A DNA stretch of 64,000 nucleotides from Neobacillus ginsengisoli (lineage in GTDB: Bacteria > Bacillota > Bacilli > Bacillales_B > DSM-18226): contig NZ_JAUSTW010000006.1 in NCBI RefSeq assembly GCF_030813055.1, positions 1-64,000 of the forward strand, written 5' to 3'. Made by a program: the position numbers and the translations under genes. Shown piece by piece: positions 42,934-52,205 of this stretch (position 1 is its first letter; each line of letters opens with the position of its first letter). The notes beneath the pieces were generated by a model. It saw only the letters and a list, made by a program, of their open reading frames with translations, did not search any database and was not told the DNA's origin.

Positions 42934-44244
42934 TTGTTAAATTCCACCATTCTGCTAAATGATTTAAGTTTTAATCCTTTCATTCCTACCATTAATCATC
43001 ATTACATTCGAACCAAGAAAGTAAAAAACGTTATTTTACTGATCGGCGATGGGATGGGTTTTTCTTATACCACCGGCCTTCGTTATTTAAATCATGATTC
43101 CCAAAAGGGACTAATGAGCCCCACAATATTTGATCAATACTTTGTTGGCGCACAATCTACCTACTCATTAGATACAAAAAGTAATATTACGGATTCTGCT
43201 GCAGCGGGTACAGCTTTATCGACCGGCTATAAAACATTTAATGGAGCCATTGGTCTTACTATTAATAAACAAGCGGTACCAACTGTTTTGGAATATGCTA
43301 AATTTCGTGGTAAATCAACTGGACTTGTAGGAACAAGTCAGATTAACCATGCAACATTAGCGGCGTTTGCCGCCCATAGTGAATCTAGAAATGAATATAA
43401 TAAAATTGCCGATGATTATTTCGATGAACGAATAGATGGAAACCATAAAATCGACGTGATGCTCGGGGGAGGTACCTCTTATTTCTTCCGGGATGACCGT
43501 AATTTAACAGAAGAGTTTGTGAAAAATCGTTTTGGTTATGTCTCCAACCTACAAGAACTCATGACGAATAAAAACGAGCAATTGCTAGGCTTATTCGCAC
43601 CTATTGAACTACCGAAACAGATCGATCGTGATCAGACTGTTCCGTCTCTATCACAAATGACGAGGGCTGCACTGCAACGATTGCAACAAAACCCAAATGG
43701 CTTTTTTCTATTAGTAGAAGGAAGCCAAATTGATTGGGCGGGGCATGACAATGATATCGTAGGGGCAATGAGTGAGGTTAAAGACTTTGAAGCCGCTTTT
43801 AAAGAGACGATCCATTTCGCTCTAGATAGAGAGGATACGATAGTGATCGCCACAGCCGATCACTCAACCGGCGGGATGAGTATTGATCGTAATGATAACT
43901 ATAAATGGAATCCAAGTGTGATTAAATCCATATTATCAACACCGCTTGTCATTGCAACTCAATTGCATAAAACAAAAGATATGACAGCTTTGAAGCAGCA
44001 CATGCACTTTACTCTTCATGAAGAGGATTTGAAAACCTTACAATCTACGCTTGAAATGGAAATAGAGGATACACGTCAAGCGCTCATTAACATAATTAAT
44101 CACTATTCCAGTACAGGCTGGACAACAAAAGGGCATACCGGTGAGGATGTTCCAATCTATGCATATGGTTTAAATAGACATTTATTTAGTGGAAGAATGG
44201 AAAATAGTGATATTGCCAGGATTCTTTTTGACATTATTGATTAA
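42934..44244 (+). CDS. alkaline phosphatase without visible signal peptide
   Basis: A 436-residue PhoA-like alkaline phosphatase. Metal ligands and nucleophile are present: D39 in IGDGMGFSY, Ser88 in TDSAAAGTALSTG, then SQINHATLAAFAAHSESR, DWAGHDND, TADHSTGG and TKGHTGEDV. The N-terminus has no charged-hydrophobic-cleavage pattern, unlike the exported Bacillus enzymes, so the product may be cytosolic or the true start may be missed. TTG 42934 has AAAGGTG 9 nt before it; GTG 42922 is another choice. It is single. Confidence 0.88.
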   Translation: MLNSTILLNDLSFNPFIPTINHHYIRTKKVKNVILLIGDGMGFSYTTGLRYLNHDSQKGLMSPTIFDQYFVGAQSTYSLDTKSNITDSAAAGTALSTGYKTFNGAIGLTINKQAVPTVLEYAKFRGKSTGLVGTSQINHATLAAFAAHSESRNEYNKIADDYFDERIDGNHKIDVMLGGGTSYFFRDDRNLTEEFVKNRFGYVSNLQELMTNKNEQLLGLFAPIELPKQIDRDQTVPSLSQMTRAALQRLQQNPNGFFLLVEGSQIDWAGHDNDIVGAMSEVKDFEAAFKETIHFALDREDTIVIATADHSTGGMSIDRNDNYKWNPSVIKSILSTPLVIATQLHKTKDMTALKQHMHFTLHEEDLKTLQSTLEMEIEDTRQALINIINHYSSTGWTTKGHTGEDVPIYAYGLNRHLFSGRMENSDIARILFDIID

Positions 44245-44471
44245 AAACAACTATTTGCTTATGATATTTATGTTCAATTGTTGTGTATTTCGGGAATTTT
44301 GATGTGGGTCATATTTAAGGAGACACGGAAGTGTGCTAACTTATTAATAAATGGTTGGCCTCTTTTTTTGTGGTTAAAACGGGAACTGGTGAAATCCAAA
44401 AAGAGAATCTCCATGTTTTTTTTATAAGAAATTATACCTCTGAAAAATTTGTTGAATACTAGGAGGGCATT

Positions 44472-45413
44472 ATGAAATTGAAAGCTGCTATTCGAAAACC
44501 TTTCCTTATGAGAATATGGGAGAATTATCCGAAAACGTGGAAATTTTTAATTGATTTAGGGATTTTACTTAAATATAAGACATTAAATGTTAAAAAACTA
44601 CCAGACAAAGTCATATTACCTTGTTCTAATATCCTTTTTGTAAATTCAGAGGAAAACCGTGGCAGGGCATTGCTTATTAGCAATGGAATTACGCAAAAGA
44701 GGCTGACATACTTTTGGTTAAAGGCTGTAAAAGAATTTAAACCAGATCTAGTTGTTGATGTTGGTGTGAACTATGGAGAGTGCATCTTTTCTACCATATA
44801 TCCTTTAAATACAAAAATTTATGGTATTGAAGCGAACAGTCACTTACTAAAATATATTAACCGCTCGAAAGATGTTCATCCAAATAAATTACAAATTAAG
44901 ATTATTAATGCAATTGCATCCGATATGGACGATGAAGAAAAAATTTTTTTCATAGATAAGCATTGGTCTGGAACATCCTCTGCAGCCTATATACCATCTC
45001 ATAATTTCATTGAAAAGGTCCCTATTAAATCTATAGCTATCGATACTTTATTGAGTGGAGATTGGTCATATGAAGCTGTACTGTTTAAAGTTGATGTAGA
45101 GGGATTTGAGGCATTTGTTTTAAAAGGAATGACTAACCTGTTTAAGAATAGTGTGTCCCTACTAGGATTCATTGAATTTAATAGTGAATATATTGAAAAA
45201 CTTGGTATTTGTGTGGAAGATTTTTTGATATTTTTAAAAACCCATTTTACGATCTATGTTTATAAAAAGGATGATACTCTGGTAAAGGCAGTGAATTTAA
45301 ATTATATAGATTTGCAAAATTTGTTTGGCACGAATTATATTCATACTGATTTTATATTAGTAAAGGATGAATCAATAATTGAAAAACTCGAACTTACAAT
45401 TCAATCATTATAA
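44472..45413 (+). CDS. FkbM-family methyltransferase
   Basis: A 313-residue SAM methyltransferase. The FkbM domain runs from about residue 85: LVVDVGVNYGECIFSTIYPL is motif I, IYGIEANSHLL is motif II, and the FkbM hallmark FKVDVEGFEAFVLKGM is near 205-220. Members O-methylate sugars and other metabolites. No biosynthetic cluster surrounds it, so the substrate is unknown. Codon use is rather AT-rich compared with neighbours. AGGAGG precedes the ATG. Confidence 0.85.
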   Translation: MKLKAAIRKPFLMRIWENYPKTWKFLIDLGILLKYKTLNVKKLPDKVILPCSNILFVNSEENRGRALLISNGITQKRLTYFWLKAVKEFKPDLVVDVGVNYGECIFSTIYPLNTKIYGIEANSHLLKYINRSKDVHPNKLQIKIINAIASDMDDEEKIFFIDKHWSGTSSAAYIPSHNFIEKVPIKSIAIDTLLSGDWSYEAVLFKVDVEGFEAFVLKGMTNLFKNSVSLLGFIEFNSEYIEKLGICVEDFLIFLKTHFTIYVYKKDDTLVKAVNLNYIDLQNLFGTNYIHTDFILVKDESIIEKLELTIQSL

Positions 45414-45567
45414 ATGGATCGTTTGCTTGAAACCTGGTAAATTAACGTATTAATGTATTGATGTAACGGGGAGTAGGCAACCTCCTGTTTTTTTCCTTGT
45501 ACCACTCATTTATATAAATCGCTGATAGAGTATTGGGATAATATATTGGTAATCAGAATAAGAAAAC

Positions 45568-45618
45568 TAGGCAAAGAGGCACCCTATGAAGTTTAGGGGG
45601 TGTCTCTTTGCCTGGTTT
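45568..45618. terminator. hairpin terminator
   Basis: AGGCAAAGAGGCACCC / GGGTGTCTCTTTGCCT stem (one G-T) followed by GGTTTTGC; it lies before the gene at 45664 and may stop transcription from the FkbM side. Confidence 0.7.
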
Positions 45619-45663
45619 TGCTAATCTAATTTTTTTATTAAAAAAGATTGAATCGTTAGGGAA

Positions 45664-46173
45664 GTGTTAAACTACGACGATTTCTTAAAATCCTTTCAGG
45701 GTATCGGTCATCTTAACTTAATCAAACTTTACGGGATATTTGATGAAAGAGATGGCCGGCAGTATTTTTTTGAGAGCGAGACGATTGAGGGATCTCGAAA
45801 GGGCGTCACCTATTTCGCCTACTATTATGGTTTTGTTCAGCTAACAAAGGAACAGAATCACTTTAAGATTCAGGACATTAGCTTAGTTGGAGAGGATTTT
45901 TTATGTGCTGCCTACCATGGCTGGGACCACGATGCAGAAGCAGTGGTGGAAGTGAAGTATGGCAATTGGTGCAAGCTTATCAAAAAGATCTACCCAACCC
46001 GGCAACATGGCTACGTAAAGCATATCTTTATAAATGGAACCGATGGGAACGACTATTTATTTGTTTTTATCGAATTAACCAATGGGACGGATGTCGAAAT
46101 TACCCAATATAAAAAATATCCGAACGGACAGTGGATTCACGTCCATATGAAGCCGGAAAAATGTGTGGAGTGA
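45664..46173 (+). CDS. hypothetical protein
   Basis: A 169-residue soluble protein, family not recognised. It is rich in aromatic and acidic residues (YYGFVQL, AAYHGWDHDAEAVVEVKYG, FINGTDGNDYLF), with a likely beta-rich fold. No signal peptide, membrane segment or catalytic motif is visible. It starts with GTG and a weak AGGGAA site directly upstream. It stands alone between a terminator and a convergent small gene. The even codon use and absence of stops over 500 bp support it as a real gene. Confidence 0.6.
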   Translation: MLNYDDFLKSFQGIGHLNLIKLYGIFDERDGRQYFFESETIEGSRKGVTYFAYYYGFVQLTKEQNHFKIQDISLVGEDFLCAAYHGWDHDAEAVVEVKYGNWCKLIKKIYPTRQHGYVKHIFINGTDGNDYLFVFIELTNGTDVEITQYKKYPNGQWIHVHMKPEKCVE

Positions 46174-46183
46174 AAGGTACTTG

Positions 46184-46375
46184 TCACCTATTTGCCTCTG
46201 AAATCTGCTTTTCTTTTTCAACCTCCAGTGCTGATACAATATATGCAAACCCATTCATAATAAAATAAATAACATTGGATTGTACCCGCTCGTTTTCTCC
46301 TAAATAAGTGTTTGCCACGATGATGACAGAATATAAAACAACAAAAAATAAAGCGATTTTATTAAAAATAATCAT
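46184..46375 (-). CDS. small membrane protein, 63 residues
   Basis: MIIFNKIALFFVVLYSVIIV forms one helix, and NVIYFIMNGFAYIVSALEVE a second, with a charged C-terminal tail. No family is recognised. AAGGGG is 10 nt before the ATG. It converges with the previous gene; its 3' end overlaps a GGTACTTGTCACC-like element. Confidence 0.55.
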   Translation of the reverse strand: MIIFNKIALFFVVLYSVIIVANTYLGENERVQSNVIYFIMNGFAYIVSALEVEKEKQISEANR

Positions 46376-46590
46376 TCTTTAACAACCCCTTTTTTAGGAC
46401 TCCTATTTTTATCATATTTAGATTTAGCTGGTCTTATACCAGCCATAAAGTGACTGGTGTCATGGCGAATTGACATTATATGAATTTTTCTTAAGGATTA
46501 GCTGGTACAGCACCCTTTTTATACGATAAATAATTCAACCGGCATTGAAAGGAGCTAACCTTCAGTCCTTTCTCATCGCTGACATATAAG

Positions 46591-46624
46591 AAGGCAAGCC
46601 AGTTTATACAGGCTTGCCTTTATC
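46591..46624. terminator. terminator of the YabR gene
   Basis: AAGGCAAGCC-AGTTTATACA-GGCTTGCCTT stem; weak T-run both ways. Confidence 0.65.
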
Positions 46625-46654
46625 TATATGATGAAATTTTAAATACGCAGCAGA

Positions 46655-47104
46655 TTATCCGCGTCTTCCGCCTCTACCGCCTTGTTTTGCTCCGGTGTTA
46701 CGTTTGAGGGTAGACAAATTCTCCTCACTAATCTTTAAAAACTTAGCCATTTTATCTTCAAAGTTTTCCTTTGGTTTAACATGACCTTTTGAACGGAAGT
46801 CTTTGGAACGGCTATCACCTTTTCCTTGGCGTGGTGGGCGTTGTGAATAGGAAGAGGTTTGTCCTTCGGGTCTATCAATAGCTTTTTTGATGGACAAAGC
46901 AATTTTTCCGTCTTTCTCACTAATCACCTTTACTTCAATCTGGTCGCCTATTTTCAGATGGTCATTCACGTCTTTTACATAGCTATCCGCAACTTCACTG
47001 ATATGCACAAGACCTGTTGAGCCTTCCGGCAATTCTACGAAAGCTCCAAAATTTGTGATACCTGTTACTTTACCTTGTACCTTGCTGCCTACTTCGAATG
47101 ACAT
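46655..47104 (-). CDS. yabR: S1 RNA-binding domain protein (YabR-like)
   Basis: A 149-residue protein: an S1 domain at about residues 4-75 (GSKVQGKVTGITNFGAFVEL, GSTGLVHISEVADSYVKDV, GDQIEVKVI, KIALSIKKA), then an extended basic tail ending in GGRGGRRG that likely binds RNA. YabR of B. subtilis has this start and domain with a shorter tail. ATG 47104 is chosen because the S1 domain then begins at once, and GAGGAGG is upstream. It is a single gene, probably ribosome- or RNA-associated. Confidence 0.88.
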   Translation of the reverse strand: MSFEVGSKVQGKVTGITNFGAFVELPEGSTGLVHISEVADSYVKDVNDHLKIGDQIEVKVISEKDGKIALSIKKAIDRPEGQTSSYSQRPPRQGKGDSRSKDFRSKGHVKPKENFEDKMAKFLKISEENLSTLKRNTGAKQGGRGGRRG

Positions 47105-47595
47105 AAAAATATTGTTCCTCCTCAATAATTTTAAAAACGCTTTATTATAACAAATTATTGAAGAAAATAATATCATCTGGAGCTATTTACCTCCTCTGAC
47201 CTGAACCTTTTTAAGAAGGAAGCTGGCTTTAGGGACCGTTAAAAGCAATAAACTCTATAATTTCAATCACCATTTTTATTTATATAAAATTCATCCTTTT
47301 GATTTTCAAATATATTAATGGATGAGAATTTCAATTAGTAGTTTCTATAACGTAATATATAACCATAAACCCTTTCATATCATTCTTTACCTGTCTTTCT
47401 TCTTATTCTTCACATAAATTAGCGAAAGATTTAATTGGAATTTTATAAATTTTTAGAAAATTAAATTGATTTCTCCTCCAAAAATTGTTATTATAATGTA
47501 CATTAAAAAATATTCAACAATAACATCATTTGGACAATAAAACTATTTGAATCATATGTTTTTGTTAGAATCAAATATTAATAGGAGGTTTTTTT
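47105..47595. other. AT-rich intergenic region
   Basis: Between YabR and YhjC genes there is no credible gene. Near 47490 the sequence TTGTTATTATAATGTACATTA offers a possible -10 for the transporter operon, but no firm -35 is seen. Confidence 0.4.
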
Positions 47596-47796
47596 TTGAT
47601 GGGAAAATTTAAAATATTCTTAATTATACTCCCTTTTATTTCTCAGTTAGCCGTATTGCCTTTCGTTAATCGAATAGACCCTATTATTTTAGGGTTACCC
47701 TTTCTTCAATTTTGGTTCTTTTTATGGATCGTTTTAACTCCCTTATGTACTTTTGGGATTTATCGAATTCAAAAATCGGAAGGGAGTATTGACTAA
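47596..47796 (+). CDS. yhjC: DUF3311 small membrane protein (YhjC)
   Basis: A 66-residue two-helix protein: FLIILPFISQLAVLPFVNRI (helix 1 and the short loop) then GLPFLQFWFFLWIVLTPLCT (helix 2). DUF3311 proteins are encoded beside sodium/solute symporters and may act as their small subunit. The stop overlaps the ATG of YhjB by 1 base (TAATG), showing coupling. AGGAGG lies 10 nt before the start. Confidence 0.88.
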   Translation: MMGKFKIFLIILPFISQLAVLPFVNRIDPIILGLPFLQFWFFLWIVLTPLCTFGIYRIQKSEGSID

Positions 47797-49295
47797 TGCA
47801 TGGAAATTTAACAGCTTTGTTAATCACAGTTTTCGTTGTCTTGACAGTTGTTTTGATTGGATTTTTGGCAGGGAGGAATAAATCTGCAAGAAGCTCAGTT
47901 GAGGAATGGTCTGTCGGTGGAAGACGCTTTGGCGGATTGCTGGTTTGGTTTTTAGTAGGAGCAGATTTATATACAGCTTATACATTTTTAGGACTAACAA
48001 GTACAGCCTATTCAGGTGGAAGTCTTGCGTTCTTTGCCATTCCTTATTGTATTTTAGCCTATTTTGTTTCTTACTTTTACCTACCTAAACTATGGAAAGT
48101 GGCCAACAAATATAAGTTAACAACACTGGCGGATTATGCAAGAGAGCGTTTTGATAGTAAACTTCTTTCATCTCTTATTGCGGTTGTCGGCGTATTGATG
48201 CTAATTCCGTATATTGACTTACAGTTAGCAGGGATTCAAAATACACTTCAAGTAGCTGGAGCAGGCTTTATTAATGTGAAGGTAGTCGTCATTACTTCCT
48301 TCCTCCTTGTTGCACTTTTCACATTCTTTAGCGGAATCAAAGGGCCTACCTATACAGCAATCATTAAAGATGTTCTTGTATGGGTGATTATGTTATTCCT
48401 TGTGATTACACTGCCGATTATCCATTTTGGCGGCTGGAGCCCGATGATTCATACACTTGCCAAGGAATCACCGCAATTGCTGACGATTCCTACAGCCGGC
48501 CCTAAAGGTATTCCGTGGTTTATAACAGCATCTCTTGTTTCTGCCTTGGCATTATTTATGTGGGCACATGGAGCAACAGGAGTATTCACAGCCAAAAGTG
48601 CTGATGCCGTTCGAAAAAATGCCATGTTCTTGCCTTTATATAATGTGGTTCTAATCCTGGTTATTTTCCTTGGCTTTGTAGCTTATCATGTATTGCCGAA
48701 AGGAAGCGATCCGCGTTTTGCATTATTAAACCTCATTCAAGTTTCTTACGGCGGTGTCGCACAAGGATTAGCCTATTCAACTATTGCCTTAGCATCTTTA
48801 ATTCCATGCTCAATTATGGCAATCGGTGCTTCCAACTTATTTGCAAACAACATTTATCGTGATTTAATCAATCCAAAGGTAAGTGGTGCTAAATTAACAC
48901 TAGTAACCCGTTCAATGGTGTTTGTCGTAATTGGACTTGCTTTATTATTTGGACTGTTATTCCCTTCAGCACTAGTATCTTTGCAGCTTTTAGGTGTTTC
49001 AGGAATGGTGCAAATTTTCCCTGCTATTGTTGTGAGTCTTTTCTGGAAAAGCCAAACGAAAGAGGCAACCATTATCGGATTGCTTGTTGGATTGGTAACA
49101 ACCTTTACGGTATATGGAACAGGCAATTCATTTGGTATTTATGAAGGATTCTGGGGATTAGCAGCAAACTTATTATTCAGTATTATTTTGAATCCTTTCT
49201 TTACAACAAAAGCAAAGCATCAAACAAATTGTGTTAAAGAGTTTCTCTTTCATTCATTAAACAGCAGCGAATCCAAAATTAATAAGGGAGCATAA
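47796..49295 (+). CDS. yhjB: sodium:solute symporter (SSS family, YhjB)
   Basis: A 499-residue transporter with 13 or so helices. WSVGGRRFGGLLVWFLVGAD is the SSS N-terminal block, PYIDLQLAGIQNTLQVAG the helix-3 region and SLIPCSIMAIGASNLFANNI the conserved segment near residue 330. Members carry monocarboxylates, proline, pantothenate or urea with sodium; the YhjB substrate is unknown. It is translationally coupled to YhjC, and a good terminator follows after 80 bp. Confidence 0.9.
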   Translation: MHGNLTALLITVFVVLTVVLIGFLAGRNKSARSSVEEWSVGGRRFGGLLVWFLVGADLYTAYTFLGLTSTAYSGGSLAFFAIPYCILAYFVSYFYLPKLWKVANKYKLTTLADYARERFDSKLLSSLIAVVGVLMLIPYIDLQLAGIQNTLQVAGAGFINVKVVVITSFLLVALFTFFSGIKGPTYTAIIKDVLVWVIMLFLVITLPIIHFGGWSPMIHTLAKESPQLLTIPTAGPKGIPWFITASLVSALALFMWAHGATGVFTAKSADAVRKNAMFLPLYNVVLILVIFLGFVAYHVLPKGSDPRFALLNLIQVSYGGVAQGLAYSTIALASLIPCSIMAIGASNLFANNIYRDLINPKVSGAKLTLVTRSMVFVVIGLALLFGLLFPSALVSLQLLGVSGMVQIFPAIVVSLFWKSQTKEATIIGLLVGLVTTFTVYGTGNSFGIYEGFWGLAANLLFSIILNPFFTTKAKHQTNCVKEFLFHSLNSSESKINKGA

Positions 49296-49373
49296 CGAAA
49301 GGTTTGTTCTTAAATTCTATGGAAACAAAAAATGCCTCTTTTAGATTCTCCCTCTAAATAGACCGTTGTTAAG

Positions 49374-49402
49374 AGCAACCTGAATTTTTCAGGTTGCTTT
49401 TT
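49374..49402 (+). terminator. terminator of yhjCB
   Basis: AGCAACCTGA-ATTTT-TCAGGTTGCT then TTTTACC. The rest of 49296-49818 holds the third dispersed repeat and no gene. Confidence 0.85.
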
Positions 49403-49609
49403 ACCTATTATCCTAACAGGTTGTTCCTCCACAAATATTAATACCACCTACTTAAACTACTAGGTGATATCGTCATACAAAAATTTCCAATACGAATAAC
49501 TATAAGGTCCTTTTCCTAAGTAAGGATTTGACTGAAAAAATAATTATACGTTAGTTTAGATAGTTTCTGCTCCGGGTATTTGAGGTTTTGTAGTATAAAA
49601 AGATTGCCT

Positions 49610-49795
49610 TCCGAGCCCTTATGAAGGACACTTTTTCCCTTCACTCAGCAGGTTTTGTCCTTGAAACCCAAGTTGAAGGACAATTTTCCAGTTCATTAGG
49701 CGGGTATTGTCCTTGAAAACCGAGTTGAAGGACAATATACAGGTTTACTTTTGTCCTCAGAGCCCTTATCAAGAACATTTCTCTTTTAAATATAT
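49610..49795 (+). repeat. dispersed GGACAA-type intergenic repeat (copy 3, internally duplicated)
   Basis: AGTTGAAGGACAAT occurs at about 49672 and 49724; GTCCTTGAAAC/GTCCTTGAAAA at about 49659 and 49709; flanks carry GAGCCCTTAT at both ends (about 49613 and 49758). GGCGGGTATTGTCCTT also appears in copy 2. Confidence 0.75.
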
Positions 49796-49818
49796 AATTT
49801 AAATGATTATGTAAAAAA

Positions 49819-50118
49819 ATGAATCAAAGGAGAAGAGGCGGTCGAAAAATGTATTCCATTGGGAGAGCGGCAGAATTAAAGGGTTTAACTGTTACGGGCG
49901 GTTATGCGACCTATGCCTATATTCCGGAAAGCGAACTTATTAAAATACCAAGTACGATTCATCCCCAACAGGCTGTCGCACTTTTTTTAAACTTTGTAAC
50001 TGCTTACTAGTCCAACAATCGCTAGGGTTTTTCTTTTGAAAAAGCGGCTGAGGCTCATCGTTTAATGCAAATTCAGTCTAAAAGGGGAAAAGTTTTGTTA
50101 ACACAGGGTGATAAATAA
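49819..50118 (+). pseudogene. zinc-type alcohol dehydrogenase / quinone reductase, internally deleted
   Basis: The first frame encodes KGLTVTGGYATYAYIPESEL and IKIPSTIHPQQAVALFLNFV before a stop: the middle of an MDR dehydrogenase N-domain. From about 50030 a second frame reads FSFEKAAEAHRLMQIQSKRG then KVLLTQGDK and stops at 50118: the MDR C-terminus. The roughly 170 residues normally between them, including the Rossmann fold, are missing, as is the true N-terminus. It is a relic. Confidence 0.85.
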
Positions 50119-50188
50119 TAGGTTTGTCCTCTTAAACTGATAAGTTGTACAATAGTTGGTATATTACTATTTCTTCTAGGAGCAAAAA

Positions 50189-50830
50189 ATGGATACTAAA
50201 AAGCAATCGTTAATGAATTATTATTATGAGAAGTTTATCAACAATACGTTTGATGAGAAAGATGTTAGTGCTTTTTTACTTTTGATCCGATACCCAAGTA
50301 AAGAGATTCGTTGTATCAATGAGCTAGCGGATTTTGTTGCTCATCGAGATCAGCATAACGGCTATATAAAAGATTATCTTTTTGAAACGAGAAAAAAGTT
50401 TGAAAGCATTGGGAAAACAAAATCGGCTATTAGGATTGAAGATGTATTTTCCTTCAAGGAATTGAAAAATGGAATCAATAAAGCACTGGCGGATTATCAG
50501 TTAGCAGGCTTAGCAAATGAGAAGATTAATGATTTTGTCACCTGCTTAATTTCAATTCTGCAGCAGGTCAAAATCACAGATGAAAATGAAAGAGAGATTG
50601 GTAAACTATTTTTTGCCCTCTCCAATAAACAAATCATCTTGATGGCGGAAATAGAGGTTTCGCAAAATTTATTTAAAAAAACCAACGCTGTCTTTCCGGT
50701 CCTGACTGCCAATAATAGCTATATGGATATCAAAAAGCAAGATCGATATGATACTCCATATCTGTTTGCAGACAAGGTGATCGAAGTAAGCAATCAGGAA
50801 GGGAAGCTAGAGATTATTATTCCGGATTAA
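50189..50830 (+). CDS. hypothetical protein
   Basis: A 213-residue soluble, mostly helical protein not matched to a family. It begins MDTKKQSLMNYYYEKFINNT and contains FLLLIRYPSKEIRCINELAD, a mid-region VFSFKELKNGINKALADYQ, and a strand-rich end KVIEVSNQEGKLEIIIPD. No signal, membrane or catalytic motif is visible. AGGAG precedes the ATG by 9 nt. It is isolated between a dehydrogenase relic and a repeat region, so its context gives no clue. Confidence 0.6.
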   Translation: MDTKKQSLMNYYYEKFINNTFDEKDVSAFLLLIRYPSKEIRCINELADFVAHRDQHNGYIKDYLFETRKKFESIGKTKSAIRIEDVFSFKELKNGINKALADYQLAGLANEKINDFVTCLISILQQVKITDENEREIGKLFFALSNKQIILMAEIEVSQNLFKKTNAVFPVLTANNSYMDIKKQDRYDTPYLFADKVIEVSNQEGKLEIIIPD

Positions 50831-51138
50831 GTGATTAATTTTCTTCTCAAATGAAAGAAGCGTCAGGATAACCCTGCCGCTTCTGTAATCTAGTCCTAAA
50901 AAAGCTATTTTTAAAATGGTAGTTCATTATCAGTAATAACTCCGTCTAGCTTCTTACTACCACTACCTCTTAACGGACAGCGAATCGGCTGTCCTTTTGA
51001 CATTTTGATTGAATTATTCTTTCTTGCTAAGAATAGGGTGACTACTAGCGGCTTTTTTACTACCCCTCCGTTTTGCTCAATAGCGTCCTTGAGGGTAAAA
51101 ACTTTAGGCTCTTTTTTAAAAGATTATTGCTTTCTTTG

Positions 51139-51214
51139 ATTCGCTGATAAAACTCTGGAATTCGCTGATAAAAGCTAATAATTCGCTGATAAATCGTATA
51201 AATCCGCTGATAAA
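51139..51214. repeat. 21-bp periodic ATTCGCTGATAAA repeats (locus 2)
   Basis: ATTCGCTGATAAA at 51139, 51160 and 51181 and ATCCGCTGATAAA at 51202, exactly 21 bp apart with unrelated 8-bp spacers. A - strand frame through it reads FISE-x3 heptads, a by-product of 21 being a multiple of three. It lies in the 504-bp gap 50831-51334. Confidence 0.85.
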
Positions 51215-51334
51215 GTGTAGATTTACACTAAAATTTGACTTTTTAAGTGTTTGAACGTAGAGTTTACCGATATTGAAGAGGAAATTCTGAACAATGAGAA
51301 TGCAGAAATCAAGCACGTCATTTATTGTTTTCTA

Positions 51335-52180
51335 TTAAACGTCGCTTTTATTCATCAATTTTTTTAATTTCTCTTCGGTTGAGGAATTCTCTAATGGCGT
51401 ATAGATGCTGCACCTTAAATCTGTTTCTCCTTGAACCTGAAGGGAAGTTAGATTAAATAGCATTTTTCCTGCCTTCGCATGTCTGAATTCAATTTGTACA
51501 TCCGGAGCAGTACTTACTTGACTATCAAGCCATAATGCTCGAAATTCCGGGTATTTGTCACTCATTTCTTCAATAAACTGTTTATACCAATCATCTCCTA
51601 CATATTGTCCGTAATAGACGCGGAAAATGGCCAGAAAGCCTTTTACAAAATGCTCCCAATTGACAGCGAGTGCACGTAATTCTTTCCTTGCAAATACTAA
51701 GCGAATTAAGTTCCGCTCTTCAATCGGAATCTGATCAAAATCCAGAAAAACATGGGTAGCGGCCTGATTCCAACTGACTATTTGGCAGTATCGATCCGTT
51801 ACAACGGTCGGGCAATGCTTCAATTCCTTTAGAATTTTTTCTAAAGAACTGCTAATTTTTGGCAGTCTCTCATTTTTAGAAGAAATATTCCCATGTGCAT
51901 CCAAAGCTAAATCGTATAAATATTTTCGTTCGTCATTGTTCAATTGCAAAGTATTGGCAATGCAATCCAACACAACGGTCGAAACTTTAATATCCCTTCC
52001 TTGCTCTAGCCATGTATACCAGGTGGTACTGACTCCCGCTAACTGAGCAACTTCCTCTCTTCTGAGACCGGGAGTCCTTCTTCGAATCCCTGCGGGTAAG
52101 CCTACCGATTCAGGCTTAATTTTTGAACGCTTGGATTTTAAAAAATCAGAGAGTGCATCCAGTCTGGTTTTGTTATTCAT
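51335..52180 (-). CDS. XRE-family regulator with MmyB-like ligand domain
   Basis: A 281-residue regulator. The N-terminal HTH is LRREEVAQLAGVSTTWYTWL within TPGLRREE and EQGRDIKVS (about residues 30-62); the remaining 200 residues form the MmyB-like domain with PTVVTDRYCQIVSWNQAATHVF near 117-140, a fold reported to bind fatty acids. ATG 52180 follows GGAGGG. It is divergent from a FabF gene with a 107-bp gap, so a fatty-acid-responsive control of that gene is a reasonable guess. Confidence 0.88.
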   Translation of the reverse strand: MNNKTRLDALSDFLKSKRSKIKPESVGLPAGIRRRTPGLRREEVAQLAGVSTTWYTWLEQGRDIKVSTVVLDCIANTLQLNNDERKYLYDLALDAHGNISSKNERLPKISSSLEKILKELKHCPTVVTDRYCQIVSWNQAATHVFLDFDQIPIEERNLIRLVFARKELRALAVNWEHFVKGFLAIFRVYYGQYVGDDWYKQFIEEMSDKYPEFRALWLDSQVSTAPDVQIEFRHAKAGKMLFNLTSLQVQGETDLRCSIYTPLENSSTEEKLKKLMNKSDV

Positions 52181-52205
52181 GAACAATCCCTCCATCATGG
52201 TGGTA

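Noticed and set aside
51116..51316. 66-residue frame with FISE heptads
   Set aside because: It is produced by the 21-bp DNA repeat; the variable spacers and missing ribosome site argue against a protein.
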